A stretch of DNA of 64,000 nucleotides, from positions 434,001 to 498,000 of the forward strand of contig NZ_CP010310.2 in the NCBI RefSeq assembly GCF_000815105.2, written 5' to 3'. Position 1 is the first letter of the stretch, and every line of letters begins with the position of its first letter. The notes beneath the pieces are model-generated. The model was not told the DNA's origin and made no database searches. It saw only the letters and a program-made list of their open reading frames with translations. The DNA comes from Pandoraea pulmonicola. GTDB taxonomy: Bacteria > Pseudomonadota > Gammaproteobacteria > Burkholderiales > Burkholderiaceae. Positions 16,080 to 24,914 of the stretch are shown piece after piece. The position numbers were made by a program, and so were the translations under genes.

Positions 16080-17024
16080 TCAGTAGCCGCGCGCCAGATC
16101 GACGATGCCGGTAATGGTCTCGCCGCGCTCGAGTGCGGCGATCTTGCCTGCGATCTGCGCGACGGTTTCGTCGCGCAGCGTCAGGGCCGAAATATGCGGC
16201 GTGATCGTGATGCGAGGCGTGCGCCAGAACGGATGCTCGGCGGGCAGCGGCTCGGTCCGGAACACGTCGAGCGTGGCGCCGGCGATCTGGCCGCTTTGCA
16301 AGGCCGCAAGCAGATCGTCCTCCACGAGATGCGCACCGCGCGCGACGTTGATCAGGAACGCTCCCGGGGCCAGCTTTGCGAACAGGCGGGCGTCGAGCAC
16401 ATCGACTGTCTGTGGCGTTAGCGGCAACAGGTTGACGAGAATGCGCGCGCCGGACACGCAAGACTCGAAGCCCGCTTCGCCGTGATGCAGATCGATGCCG
16501 CTGTCGTCGTGGCGTTCGCCGCGGCTCCACGCGCGCACCGGGAATCCGAACGATTTCAACGCGCGCGCGACATGCGCGCCGAGCGTGCCGTAGCCGAGCA
16601 CGGCGATCGGGAAATCCGACAGGCGGTTCGGCTTCAGGAACTTCCATTGAGCTTGCGGCTGTTGCGTGTCGAATTCGTCGAGACGGCGGAAATACCGCAG
16701 CGCGGCGGCGCTGACGTACTGGGCCATCTGATCGGCCATCCCGGCGTCTTCCAGACGCACGAGCGGCACACCCGCCGGCAGACGCTCGGCACCTTCTCCG
16801 CGCGTGCCGAGCACGCCGTCCACACCGGCGCCGAGGTTGAAGATCGCCTTCAGACGCTCGCGCGGCTGCAGCACCTCGGCGTTCGGCTTCCACAGCACGA
16901 GGTAATCGGCCGCGCCGTTGTCGCCGGCTTGCCATCCACGAATATGGGCGTGTGGCAGATGCTCGGCGAGGCCGGCTTCGTAGGGGGCGGTCTTGCCGTC
17001 CGGAGAAAAGATCAGGATGTCCAT
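16080..17024 (-). CDS. ghrA: Glyoxylate/hydroxypyruvate reductase A
   Basis: NADPH-dependent D-2-hydroxyacid dehydrogenase reducing glyoxylate to glycolate and hydroxypyruvate to glycerate. It has 314 residues (E. coli GhrA is 312). The start MDILIFSPDGKTAPYE and YLVLWKPNAEVLQPR are GhrA-like. The Rossmann motif is GYGTLGAHVARALKSFGF. The catalytic Arg is in NVARGAHLVEDDLLAALQSG, followed by Glu in FRTEPLP and His in TPHISALT. The neighbouring HMG-CoA lyase yields acetyl-CoA, and glyoxylate is the intermediate of the glyoxylate bypass, so the pairing makes metabolic sense, though this link is inferred. Confidence 0.92.
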   Translation of the reverse strand: MDILIFSPDGKTAPYEAGLAEHLPHAHIRGWQAGDNGAADYLVLWKPNAEVLQPRERLKAIFNLGAGVDGVLGTRGEGAERLPAGVPLVRLEDAGMADQMAQYVSAAALRYFRRLDEFDTQQPQAQWKFLKPNRLSDFPIAVLGYGTLGAHVARALKSFGFPVRAWSRGERHDDSGIDLHHGEAGFESCVSGARILVNLLPLTPQTVDVLDARLFAKLAPGAFLINVARGAHLVEDDLLAALQSGQIAGATLDVFRTEPLPAEHPFWRTPRITITPHISALTLRDETVAQIAGKIAALERGETITGIVDLARGY

Positions 17025-17503
17025 GAAATGCGGGGCTGGCGCACTGGGCGCGAATACGTATGAGTTGGTGCAAACCCAAGCCCACCGGTCGAGCCAACCG
17101 ATGCGGCCGGGACGGGGTGGGCAACGGGTAAGCGGGCCAAGCGGACCAAACGAACTAAACGGATCAAACGCGAACGGCGTGCCGCCGGCCGCAGCCGGGC
17201 GTACGCCGCTCGATATTCGATGCCGAACTGCAAAGCCGACGAGGGGAGGGCCGGGCGGTGATCGACTGTCCCGGTGCGTCCGACGCCTTGGCCCGGTAGG
17301 CCTCGGCGAGATCGCGTCGACTCGATTTACGTTAACGTCAAGTGTAACGCAGCTTGTGTCATGCCGCGTATTGGGGCGAGGCCGGAGACGTCAGGGCGAA
17401 GCGGGGAGGCGCAGCAGCCGTCGGAGCGGACGATGCGAGAGATTTGAGGGCGGCGAGGCGCGGCTTGAACTGCCGCGCCTTGCCGCCCGGTGGCGGGCGA
17501 CGG
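17025..17503. other. Gene-free leader upstream of ghrA, with degenerate 9-bp repeats
   Basis: 479 bp without a supportable gene. It contains about four degenerate 9-bp units (GCGGACCAA-like) at 17132-17167 and a LiuR-type site at 17326-17341, giving ghrA a leader of up to ~300 nt. No riboswitch fold was evident by eye. Confidence 0.5.
17326..17341 (-). promoter_or_regulatory. Candidate LiuR operator upstream of ghrA-mvaB
   Basis: TTTACGTTAACGTCAA is an imperfect palindrome with one mismatch. It shares the TTTACGTT...ACGT core with the 30-bp palindrome at 44305-44334 and is nearly identical to the site beside liuR (46676-46691). The position, upstream of the gene pair that includes HMG-CoA lyase, fits leucine-responsive control. 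Confidence 0.6.
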
Positions 17504-18055
17504 TCAGTCGTCCGCCGCGGCGCGCAATGTGGTGAGGTTGACGGCGAAATTATGGCTGTCGTCGGCTACCCAGACTTCTCCGTCCTGAATCGTGCATTGC
17601 AGGCGCATCGTGCGGGAAGCGAGCGCGGTGAGCGCTTCGGCGGATGCGTCGTCGAGCATACGCACGGTCAGATTCTTCAGCCGCGTGATCTGCGTTTCGG
17701 TCGCCTGCCACCAGATTGCGGCGGGCTTGCCGCCGTACGCCAGCACATCGACATGCTCGGCCCGGCCGGCCGCCTTGACGAGACGGCGCGCGTCGGGCTG
17801 CCCGACGTCGATCCAGCGCACGATGTCGTTGCCGAAATCGTGCTCCCACAGATCGGGCTCGTCGGCGGTCGATATGCCCTTGCCGAACGAGAGTCTCTCG
17901 CCGGCATACAGCATGAACGCGAGCAGGCGCACCATCATGCGTTCGTCGGTTTCCGACGGATGACGCGCGATGGTCAGACTATGGGAGGCGTAGTAGTGGC
18001 GGTCGAGGTCGGTGATCTGCACCTCGGCCTTGTAGATGGTGGCTTTTAGTGCCAT
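17504..18055 (-). CDS. yaeQ: YaeQ family protein, 183 aa
   Basis: A stand-alone PD-(D/E)XK-fold protein of the YaeQ family. It starts MALKATIYKAEVQITDLDRHYYASHSL and has conserved ARHPSETDERMMVRLLAF, GKGISTADEPDLWEHDFG, WIDVGQPD and the late IQDGEVWVADD. The length matches E. coli YaeQ (181 residues). Its biochemical role is unsettled; early reports linked it to transcription elongation. The start at 18055 was chosen because the family begins MALKAT; the frame extends further upstream without similarity. It is monocistronic, divergent from the hydrolase at 18.2 kb. Confidence 0.92.
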   Translation of the reverse strand: MALKATIYKAEVQITDLDRHYYASHSLTIARHPSETDERMMVRLLAFMLYAGERLSFGKGISTADEPDLWEHDFGNDIVRWIDVGQPDARRLVKAAGRAEHVDVLAYGGKPAAIWWQATETQITRLKNLTVRMLDDASAEALTALASRTMRLQCTIQDGEVWVADDSHNFAVNLTTLRAAADD

Positions 18056-18229
18056 ACCGGGAAGCCGCGGGAATGAGGAAAGCCGCAAGCATACACCAGC
18101 GTCTGGCAGCGGGCCGTTCGCGGGGCGGAACGTGCCGGAAAGCGGGGCCAGACGCGCCCATGGCGCGCCGCGGCAAGGGGAGCGCAAGCTCGGTATACTG
18201 GCGACCCCGTCTCACCTGATGTGTCCCTC

Positions 18230-19066
18230 ATGCCGGTTCCCGCACCGCAAACGATCGACGTCAACGGCTACCCGATGGCCTACGTCGACACACCCGCACC
18301 TGCCGACGCCGTTGGCGCGCCGCTCGTGCTGGTGCACGGCTCGCTGTGCGATTTTCGATATTTCAAGCCGAACATGGCGCCGCTGGGGCAGCGTCGGCGT
18401 GTCATTGCCGTGAGTCTTCGCCATTACTGGCCCGAAGCGTGGGACGGCCGCGACGGCACGTTCTCCGGCGAGCAGCATGCGGAGGATCTGGCGGCCTTCA
18501 TCACGGCGCTCGGCGTGGGACCGGTCCATGTGCTGGGGCATTCGCGCGGCGGCTATGTCGCGCTGCGCACCGCGCTGCTCGCGCCGGACACGGTGCGCTC
18601 CCTGATCCTCGCCGACCCCGGCGTGGAGATCAGCGGCGGCCCGGTGCAGGTGCCGCTCGACAGCGAACGCGGCAATTTCCGTGAACGGGCGCTCGCCCTG
18701 ATCGAGGCGGGCGATATCGACGGTGGCCTTGCCGTCTTCATCGATACGGTCAGCGGACCGGACACATGGCGCCGGATGGTGCCGTGGTTCAAGCAGATGG
18801 TGCGCGACAACGCGCGCACGCTCATCGGCCAGGTTGCCGAGCCGCGTGCGCCGTTGCCGATCGATGCCCTCGGCGCGTTGCACGCGCCTGTCCTCCTGAT
18901 GGGCGGCGCCGAGAGTCCCGCGCCTTATCCCGACGTGCTCGACGCGCTGGCGCATGCCATGCCCGAAGCCCGCCGTATGGTGATTCAGGACGCCTCGCAT
19001 GGCATGAACCTCGCCAATCCGATTGCCTTCCACCGAGCGGTGGACGCTTTCCTCGGCAACGACTGA
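18230..19066 (+). CDS. Alpha/beta-hydrolase, 278 aa
   Basis: Soluble alpha/beta-hydrolase fold enzyme. The oxyanion region is LVLVHGSLCDFRYF, the nucleophile elbow GHSRGGYVAL carries the catalytic Ser, the acid is probably the Asp in the PYPDVL stretch, and the His is in DASHGMNLANP. Length and motif order fit esterases, dehalogenases and perhydrolases, so the substrate is not defined. The start could be ATG 18230 or GTG 18221; neither has a good Shine-Dalgarno sequence. A TATACT -10-like box (18194-18199) lies only ~30 bp upstream, so the leader would be short. Confidence 0.85.
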   Translation: MPVPAPQTIDVNGYPMAYVDTPAPADAVGAPLVLVHGSLCDFRYFKPNMAPLGQRRRVIAVSLRHYWPEAWDGRDGTFSGEQHAEDLAAFITALGVGPVHVLGHSRGGYVALRTALLAPDTVRSLILADPGVEISGGPVQVPLDSERGNFRERALALIEAGDIDGGLAVFIDTVSGPDTWRRMVPWFKQMVRDNARTLIGQVAEPRAPLPIDALGALHAPVLLMGGAESPAPYPDVLDALAHAMPEARRMVIQDASHGMNLANPIAFHRAVDAFLGND

Positions 19067-19133
19067 GTTCGACCGCGCGGGGAGCGTCCGATCGCGTCGA
19101 TGGCGTGCACCGCACTCACCGCGCGTTGTGGGC

Positions 19134-19511
19134 TCATTCGTCTTTCAACACGCCGTGCCCCAATCGCAGGCTCAGCGTGCGCACCAGATCGGCCATCCAC
19201 GCCTGATCCCGGTCGGACAGTTTCTGCATCGCCCGGTTGAGCGACGGATATGGATCGCAAGGCGTCGATGCGCTCGCATCGGCGGCCACGCCGTTCGACG
19301 AATCGAAGGCGAGCAACTCATGCGGCGGCAGCCCCAACGTGTCGGCCAGAATGCAGATGTTGCGCAGCGAGATATTGCGTTTGCCCCGCTCGACACCGCT
19401 CAGATACGAGCGCGCCAGACCGCTCTCGAGCGCAAGCTTGTCCTGCGCCCAGTTGTACTTCTTGCGCAAACCGGCGAGATGCCTGCCGAATCGAAATAAA
19501 TTGGTGTCCAT
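19134..19511 (-). CDS. XRE-family transcriptional regulator, 125 aa
   Basis: A helix-turn-helix of the Cro/CI (HTH_3) type spans residues ~7-65: FGRHLAGLRKKYNWAQDKLALESGLARSYLSGVERGKRNISLRNICILADTLGLP. It is followed by a ~60-residue C-terminal region with the motif LNRAMQKLSDRDQAWMADLVRTLS. It is a paralogue of the regulator at 20.1 kb, which has the same two regions separated by different filler. AAGGAA lies nine bases upstream of the ATG at 19511. No target gene is obvious; it may regulate itself. Base composition upstream is slightly lower in GC than the surroundings. Confidence 0.88.
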   Translation of the reverse strand: MDTNLFRFGRHLAGLRKKYNWAQDKLALESGLARSYLSGVERGKRNISLRNICILADTLGLPPHELLAFDSSNGVAADASASTPCDPYPSLNRAMQKLSDRDQAWMADLVRTLSLRLGHGVLKDE

Positions 19512-20088
19512 AAAAAAGTTTTCCTTGTTAGGGACGTGAAGATTGAAACAAAAATCCGGCATTGGGGACGGTGCCTCGGGTATCGCCCGTTCGTGAAGCA
19601 CGAACTACCGAGTATGCAACGCGGATTTCTTGCGGGCTTTCGGAGAAGGCACAACGGATGCGGGCTCTCAGCAGAGATGGCAGCACCGATTTGCGTACCG
19701 CCACAACGGTGGCGCGATATGTCTTGTCGCACTCCCGTCAACCGGAGCCGCGCAGTGTGACACTGGACTTGCCCAAGGAAGTCGAGCCGCGATTCTGGTG
19801 AGTTCCGCGCTGGGATGTCACTCGATGTTGACGTCGCGAGCCGAGCGTTGTGTCGGCCGACGCGAACTTGCACCAGGCGCCGATGCGTTGTCATTCCCCG
19901 TCGTGACTGGTTGGCGTGTGTCTCGAACGATGCGGCGACGCACGATCGCGCAAATTTTTGGCGTTCTCGCGGTCGCTGACTTTTGATGGTGTGCCGTTAA
20001 CTCTTACTAGACGAAGGATCGCGCTCCGCCCCCGCGAAGTTGCGGGGACTTTGCGCGATGTCCTAAGCGCAGATTGCCTTGCTATCGC
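19512..20088. other. Gene-free region between two XRE regulators
   Basis: 577 bp with no supportable coding region. It must contain the promoter of the 125-aa regulator. A 6-bp GC stem (20030-20047) lies just past the stop of the second regulator. No mobile-element ends were recognised. Confidence 0.4.
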
Positions 20089-20898
20089 TCAGTCTTCGTT
20101 GTTTGTGGGCGGACGTAGCGAATTGTCGTGACCTGTTGTCTCCGATCGGGCGGGTAATTCCGGCATCGGAGAAACATACGGTGCGTCCGATGCATCCCGC
20201 TGCGGATCACTCACGCGGACGATGTCTTCGTCGAGGCTCCGATACCCTTCGTTTCCCGCGCTTGCATAGGTGCGGCGCACCGGGAATCCGGCTTCGAATC
20301 CCGTATCGACCGAGGCATGGACACGCGGTTCACCGACAGGGGACGACGATGGCGACGATGTCGGCGCGGTTGTGCTGGCTGTGTCGTCGATGCGGCCGCG
20401 GAAGTCGATGTCTTCGTCGTCGCTGCAGTCGCTGTCGTCGTTGCCGTCGTCAGCGTCTTCGCCGTCGTCGTCGGCGGCAGCGAGTGGATCCGGTGCCGAT
20501 GTCGGAGGCGTGGAGGAGTCGTCTTCAGGCGGCGTGCAGTTGCTCAGGCGCGAGCTCAGACTTCGAATGACTTCCGCGAGCCAGACCTGATCGCGGTTTT
20601 CCAGCCGGCAGAGCGACTGGCTGATTTGAGGCAGCGGCGTGCGATCGGCGGAAGGCGTAGCGTCCTCCGTCCCCGGTAGTGTCGGGGTGAACCGCAGCAT
20701 CTCGGAGGTCGGTACGCCCAGCGTGTCGGCCAGGACACAGATGTTGACCAGGGCGACGTTGCGTCTGCCACGTTCGATGCCGCTGACATACGAGCGTGCC
20801 AGGCCGCTCTCGAGCGCAAGCTTCTCCTGCGACCAGCCGCGCGACTTACGCAAGCGGGCCAGATGGTCTCCGAACAGCGCGAGTGGATTGGTTTGCAT
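20089..20898 (-). CDS. XRE-family regulator with long acidic disordered C-terminus, 269 aa
   Basis: The N-terminal HTH (~8-66) is LFGDHLARLRKSRGWSQEKLALESGLARSYVSGIERGRRNVALVNICVLADTLGVP. A second conserved piece (ISQSLCRLENRDQVWLAEVIRSLSSRL) matches the end of the 125-aa paralogue. After about residue 118 there are ~150 residues of low-complexity sequence: an Asp-rich acidic stretch (AAADDDGEDADDGND) and Ser/Thr/Pro runs, probably disordered. GGAG lies upstream of the ATG at 20898. The acidic tail is unusual for an XRE regulator and could be a protein-interaction region; this is inference. Confidence 0.85.
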   Translation of the reverse strand: MQTNPLALFGDHLARLRKSRGWSQEKLALESGLARSYVSGIERGRRNVALVNICVLADTLGVPTSEMLRFTPTLPGTEDATPSADRTPLPQISQSLCRLENRDQVWLAEVIRSLSSRLSNCTPPEDDSSTPPTSAPDPLAAADDDGEDADDGNDDSDCSDDEDIDFRGRIDDTASTTAPTSSPSSSPVGEPRVHASVDTGFEAGFPVRRTYASAGNEGYRSLDEDIVRVSDPQRDASDAPYVSPMPELPARSETTGHDNSLRPPTNNED

Positions 20899-21029
20899 GG
20901 CGGACTCCGTTGACGAGTCACACAGAGTAATCAATCCCTCCGCGCCCTGCGACGTTATATCGCTCTCCTTCCCATGCGTGACGGGTGGGCCTCTATAAAG
21001 AGTCGGTAACTTTAAAAGCGCGAAATTTA

Positions 21030-21950
21030 TCAGACATTTCCCAATTCATCTCGTACTGACGGTGTCCGTTCGCGCGCTTTCCGGATCGGTAGATGCCAGT
21101 TTTCGCCGAGCGCGACGCCGGCAAGAATGAGCGCTCCGCCCACGAGGTGGTACCCCGCGAGATGTTCACCGAGCCCGAAGGCTGCGATCAGCGCCGTGAA
21201 GATTGGCACGAGGTTGATGACGACCGTGGCGCGGCGCGGTCCGATGCGGGCGACGCCGATCATCCAGATGAACGGCGCGGCGATCGAGACGGGGATCGTG
21301 GCGAAGGCCAACGGCGGCAGGTTGTCCATCGACACGCCGGCTTTTTCCGAGACGAGGTAGAAGGGCAGCAGCGCGATCACGGCGAACAGGATTTGCGCGT
21401 AGAGCGACGGCAATGGCGCGAGTGGCAGACGCCACTTGCGCAGCAACACGCAATACACGGCATACGCGAGCATCGCGAGCAACATCATGGCGTCGCCCGC
21501 GCCGACACCCTGGTCGGCCAGATGCAGCAGCGAGCCACGACCCACGACGAGTAGCACGCCGAAGATCGACAGCAGGCCTCCGGCGAGTGCGCCGGCGCTC
21601 AACGCGTCGCCGAGCACGACGACCGCAAGTGCGAGCGTGGTGAGGGGCAGCAGCGCCATGATGATGCCCATGTTGGTCGCGCTGGTGTAGTGCGCCGCGC
21701 TATAGGCGAGCCCCTGGTAGATCGCCATGCCGAGCACGCCGAGTGTGGCGTACTGCCCCAGATGCGGCAGCGCGCTCCGACGTGCGCGCCACAGGGCGGG
21801 CAGGGCGAACGGCGTGAGAATCAGTGCGGCGGCGAACCAGCGCAGAAATGCAATTTCGGCGGGAAAGATATGGCCCACGGAGAGCTTGTTGACGATGACG
21901 TTGGCCGACCAGATCAGGACGGCCGTCAGCGGCAGGACGAAATTGAACAT
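21030..21950 (-). CDS. EamA/DMT-family transporter, 306 aa
   Basis: Inner-membrane drug/metabolite transporter with about ten transmembrane helices and two EamA repeats. The first half begins MFNFVLPLTAVLIWSANVIVNKLSVG and includes EIAFLRWFAAALIL; the second half includes GDAMMLLAMLAYAVYCVLLRKW and RATVVINLVPIFTALIAAFGLGEHLAGYHLVGGALILAGV. Members export amino acids, metabolites or drugs; the substrate is not predictable. The start at 21950 begins with the first helix. No partner gene adjoins it. Confidence 0.92.
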   Translation of the reverse strand: MFNFVLPLTAVLIWSANVIVNKLSVGHIFPAEIAFLRWFAAALILTPFALPALWRARRSALPHLGQYATLGVLGMAIYQGLAYSAAHYTSATNMGIIMALLPLTTLALAVVVLGDALSAGALAGGLLSIFGVLLVVGRGSLLHLADQGVGAGDAMMLLAMLAYAVYCVLLRKWRLPLAPLPSLYAQILFAVIALLPFYLVSEKAGVSMDNLPPLAFATIPVSIAAPFIWMIGVARIGPRRATVVINLVPIFTALIAAFGLGEHLAGYHLVGGALILAGVALGENWHLPIRKARERTPSVRDELGNV

Positions 21951-22244
21951 GGAATGTCGCAGGGGGAGGCCGAATCGACGATCGGCGAAACTTCGGATCA
22001 GGGGGGCGTACACGGTGATGTACGGAGGCCGCGGTAATCGTCGCCAGACACATGACGTACGTTCCCGGCATGTGGCGAATTGTCCGCTCGAACGCTGGGA
22101 TTGCATAGCGAATTTCGGACAAAAGATAGTGGATTTAAGACGCGTTGTCTGTCGCCTTCCGCTGCCTGCTCCCGCTTCCTGCCTCCTGCTGTCGGTGCGC
22201 GGCAACGCCACCCGCGCCGCCGGTATGAAGACTGGACTACGAGT

Positions 22245-22490
22245 TCAGCGTGCGCACAGGCGGTTGAAAGCGCTGCGCAACGCGGCAGGCAGTGCGGCGG
22301 CGAACCCGAACGGACGCGCCAGTGCGGCCAATCCCTCGCCATTGAGCACGCGAGCGCCTTCCAGATGCGTGGCGAGCACGCAGAAATCCTCTCGTTTCAT
22401 ACCAACGCGGTGGCACGCTTTGTCGAGCTGTTTCAGGTCGTTCGGATGCAGCGTAATGGTCAGGGTGATGCGCTCTGGGTCGGTGTTCAT
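22245..22490 (-). CDS. Small hypothetical protein, 81 aa (possible ribbon-helix-helix fold)
   Basis: A short frame on the minus strand. The start MNTDPERITLTITLHPNDLKQLDKACHRVGM resembles a beta strand followed by two helices, the layout of ribbon-helix-helix DNA-binding proteins, but no family is recognised with confidence. The C-terminal half is hydrophobic-basic (FGFAAALPAALRSAFNRLCAR). A purine-rich GACGAGAAAACC precedes the ATG. It borders the ~1 kb gene-free region. It could be an orphan regulator or spurious. Confidence 0.5.
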   Translation of the reverse strand: MNTDPERITLTITLHPNDLKQLDKACHRVGMKREDFCVLATHLEGARVLNGEGLAALARPFGFAAALPAALRSAFNRLCAR

Positions 22491-23060
22491 TTCGGTTTTC
22501 TCGTCTTCAAATCAAAAGGGCATGCTGCGCGAACATTGCGCGCGCGTGCCGAGCGCCCACGCGGTGACAGGGGCGGTGCAAGTGATGCGGCTGCAAAGGA
22601 CCGGCCGATACGGCGCATATGACGCACGAGTCGAACCGACGTCGGGATGTCGTTCGATCACGGGTGCGATGCGTGATCGGCGTGTCGGGTTGTCTGGTGC
22701 TGCGCGTGGGGCAATACGAGGCTGTGGGCGCGCGATCCGCCGCCTGAACGACCGGCGGCGGTACGGCTCTGACGCGTGAGAGCGATGCCTCGTAACAGCG
22801 GGGAGGGATGACTCTCCATCCGACGAAGATTCGACGTCGGAAAACAGCTATGAGTACTGCGAACTGCAACTACGGGTAATGCTTGAATTCACTACGACAA
22901 CAACGGTCGTCCGACTGCGACGACGGGTACTGCGGTGATGCGAGACCTTCTGAACTGCAGGACTGCGGATGATGCGTGAACAGCGATGTATGCGCCAGAC
23001 GTCGGCGAGCACATTTCACTGAACGGCTACTGCGGATAGTGCGGAACTACGAACCTTCAA

Positions 23061-23090
23061 ACTGCTACTGCTACTGCTACTGCTACTGCG
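23061..23090. repeat. Hexanucleotide tandem repeat (ACTGCT)n
   Basis: Four perfect ACTGCT units and a fifth ending in G. It lies in non-coding DNA. Confidence 0.9.
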
Positions 23091-23396
23091 GGCGTCGCGC
23101 GGTGACGCTTACGCGGCGTCCTTGAAACGGGTTCGCGTGCAGGGCGTGCGGCGATGACTGCACTTCTCCCTGTTTGGCAACAACCCGATAAAACCGGCGT
23201 GTCGCATTCGGAGGGAATTGCCAAAAGCGTAGCTATCGTCGGTTTGCGTTTGTATCGAACTTCGATGGAGCGGAATTCTAAATAGATTCCCGAATAGGGT
23301 AAACCCTTAAAATAATAAATAGTGTATTTTTTTAGACGAATAGAAGCAATTTCTCCAAACAGCCGTTTGAGATTAAAGCACCCTATTTCATTCATG

Positions 23397-23436
23397 AAAA
23401 CGGCCCAAACCCGCATGTTCAAACGGGTTCGGGCCG
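23397..23436 (-). terminator. Rho-independent terminator of the second porin
   Basis: On the minus strand the stem CGGCCCGAACCCG pairs with CGGGTTTGGGCCG (23436-23424 with 23413-23401, one G-T pair) over a 10-nt loop. It is followed by TTTT and begins 50 bp beyond the porin stop. Confidence 0.8.
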
Positions 23437-23485
23437 ATGTCGGTGTGAGTCGCACGCGATCCGGGGGCGATCGAGGTGCTCGACG

Positions 23486-24700
23486 TCAGAAGCTGTGCTT
23501 CAATCCCATACCGACCAGCAGTTGTGTATTCGCGCCTGCGTCGATGCCGTAGGAGCCCACGGACGCGGTAGCGTTCGCCACACTGCCATCGGTGCGCAGC
23601 GTCTTGCCGGCGGCCTGCTGATAGCCTCCCACGACATAAGTCGACGTGCGCTTGGACAGCGCATAGGTGATGCCGGCATTGAACTGGTTGTAGTGCGCGC
23701 CGACGTCGCCCGCCGCGCGCATGCGCGTATAGCTATAGCCGATGCCCGTGTTGATGGCGGGCGTGAGCGCATACGTGGCGAAGGCGTTGACGGTGTCGAA
23801 CTTCGCGGTGCCGGTAAACAGCGAGAGGGCATCGCTCGCATACTGTGCGTTCGAAAACGATACGCCCAGGATGGCCGGCCCGATCGCGTACTTCGCCCCG
23901 GCGCGGGCAATGCGAACGTGGCTCGCGGTGCGGAAGCCGTTGTTGATCGGCGAGTTGAAGAGCGAACCCGCGCTGCCCGACCATTCCCGCGAGTCGAAAT
24001 CCGGAGCGGACGTCGTCACCCGCGTGTTACCCCCATCCGCGAAGAAGTAGCCGGCGGCGAGAGCAACCGGGCCGTTGCTGTATGCAGCGGCCAGCCCATA
24101 CGATCTGCCGGCGCCCATCTTTCCCGCGACGTTTCCGCTCGCGTACATCCCCTCGAACTGCAGGCCGCCGAAGTTCGGCGTGGCGTAGCGGATCGCATTG
24201 TTGATGCGCGCGCCGTTGTCGTAGTTGTCGACGTCGCCCGGCGTGGCGAAGAAGCCGCCGAAGTAGCCGTCGGCGGTCAGCCCCTGCACGAGATTGACGA
24301 CGGGATCGTACTGGCGGCCGATCGTGACCTCGCCCCATTCGTTGCCGCGCAGGCCGATGATCGCCTTGCGCCCGAACGCGAGGCCGCCGTTGCCGAGATG
24401 GCCGTTGACGGCGTTGAAACCGCTTTCGATCTGGAACAGCGCCGACAGGCCGTTGCCGAGCGACTCGGTGCCGCGCAGTCCCCAGCGACTGCCGGAGATG
24501 ATATTGCTGGTGATCGCGGACAGCGAGTCGGGACCGCTGTTGGTCGCTACGTGGTTGGCGTGGACGAAGCCCGAATCGATCGTGCCGTAGAGCGTGACGT
24601 TGCTCTGCGCCTGCACGCTTGCGGGCACTGCGAGCAATGTGAGCGTTGCGGCGAGCGCCAGAGCGCGCAGGCCGTTGTTGAGGTGTGAGCGTTGAGTCAT
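23486..24700 (-). CDS. Outer-membrane porin, OmpC/Porin_4 type, 404 aa
   Basis: A second beta-barrel porin, longer than the one at 1.5 kb. The signal peptide is MTQRSHLNNGLRALALAATLTLLAVPASVQA, cleaved before QSNVTLYGTIDSGF. Family strands include SRWGLRGTESLGNGLSALFQIESGF, FGRKAIIGLRGNEWGEVTIGRQYDPV and the C-terminal LLVGMGLKHSF with the required terminal Phe. The ATG at 24700 gives a normal signal; in-frame ATG 24724 and GTG 24739 are alternatives with no better ribosome binding site. It is single, and its own terminator follows. A separate substrate preference from the first porin is likely but unknown. Confidence 0.94.
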   Translation of the reverse strand: MTQRSHLNNGLRALALAATLTLLAVPASVQAQSNVTLYGTIDSGFVHANHVATNSGPDSLSAITSNIISGSRWGLRGTESLGNGLSALFQIESGFNAVNGHLGNGGLAFGRKAIIGLRGNEWGEVTIGRQYDPVVNLVQGLTADGYFGGFFATPGDVDNYDNGARINNAIRYATPNFGGLQFEGMYASGNVAGKMGAGRSYGLAAAYSNGPVALAAGYFFADGGNTRVTTSAPDFDSREWSGSAGSLFNSPINNGFRTASHVRIARAGAKYAIGPAILGVSFSNAQYASDALSLFTGTAKFDTVNAFATYALTPAINTGIGYSYTRMRAAGDVGAHYNQFNAGITYALSKRTSTYVVGGYQQAAGKTLRTDGSVANATASVGSYGIDAGANTQLLVGMGLKHSF

Positions 24701-24914
24701 GGTGTCGAGCGCTTTGCCGCGCATGGTTGAAATCGACACCGAGAATATTGGCGAACACCTGTTCGGATTCCTTATGAAGATTCCGAAACGATTCCAGCCC
24801 CATCAAACCGTGCATGGCGCAGGGCCACGCACGGCATTTCTAAGAACTGTCCTCACGATTCGCCGTGAAGCAACGCAAAAAACGGAAAGCGGGCGATGGC
24901 GAGGAACTCACGCG

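Larger units (their letters stand above)
22491..23485. other. ~1 kb gene-free, repeat-rich region
   Basis: No supportable coding region. From ~22850 to 23095 the sequence keeps returning to ACTGCG/TGCGGATGATGCG-like words and ends in five 6-bp units (ACTGCT/ACTGCG, 23061-23090). From ~23265 to 23400 it is markedly AT-rich for this chromosome, then comes the porin terminator. It may be degraded or acquired DNA. Confidence 0.5.

Noticed and set aside
20270..20680. Plus-strand frames opposite the acidic tail of the XRE regulator
   Set aside because: They are Val/Ala/Ser or Arg repeats created by reading GAC/GTC-rich sequence on the other strand.
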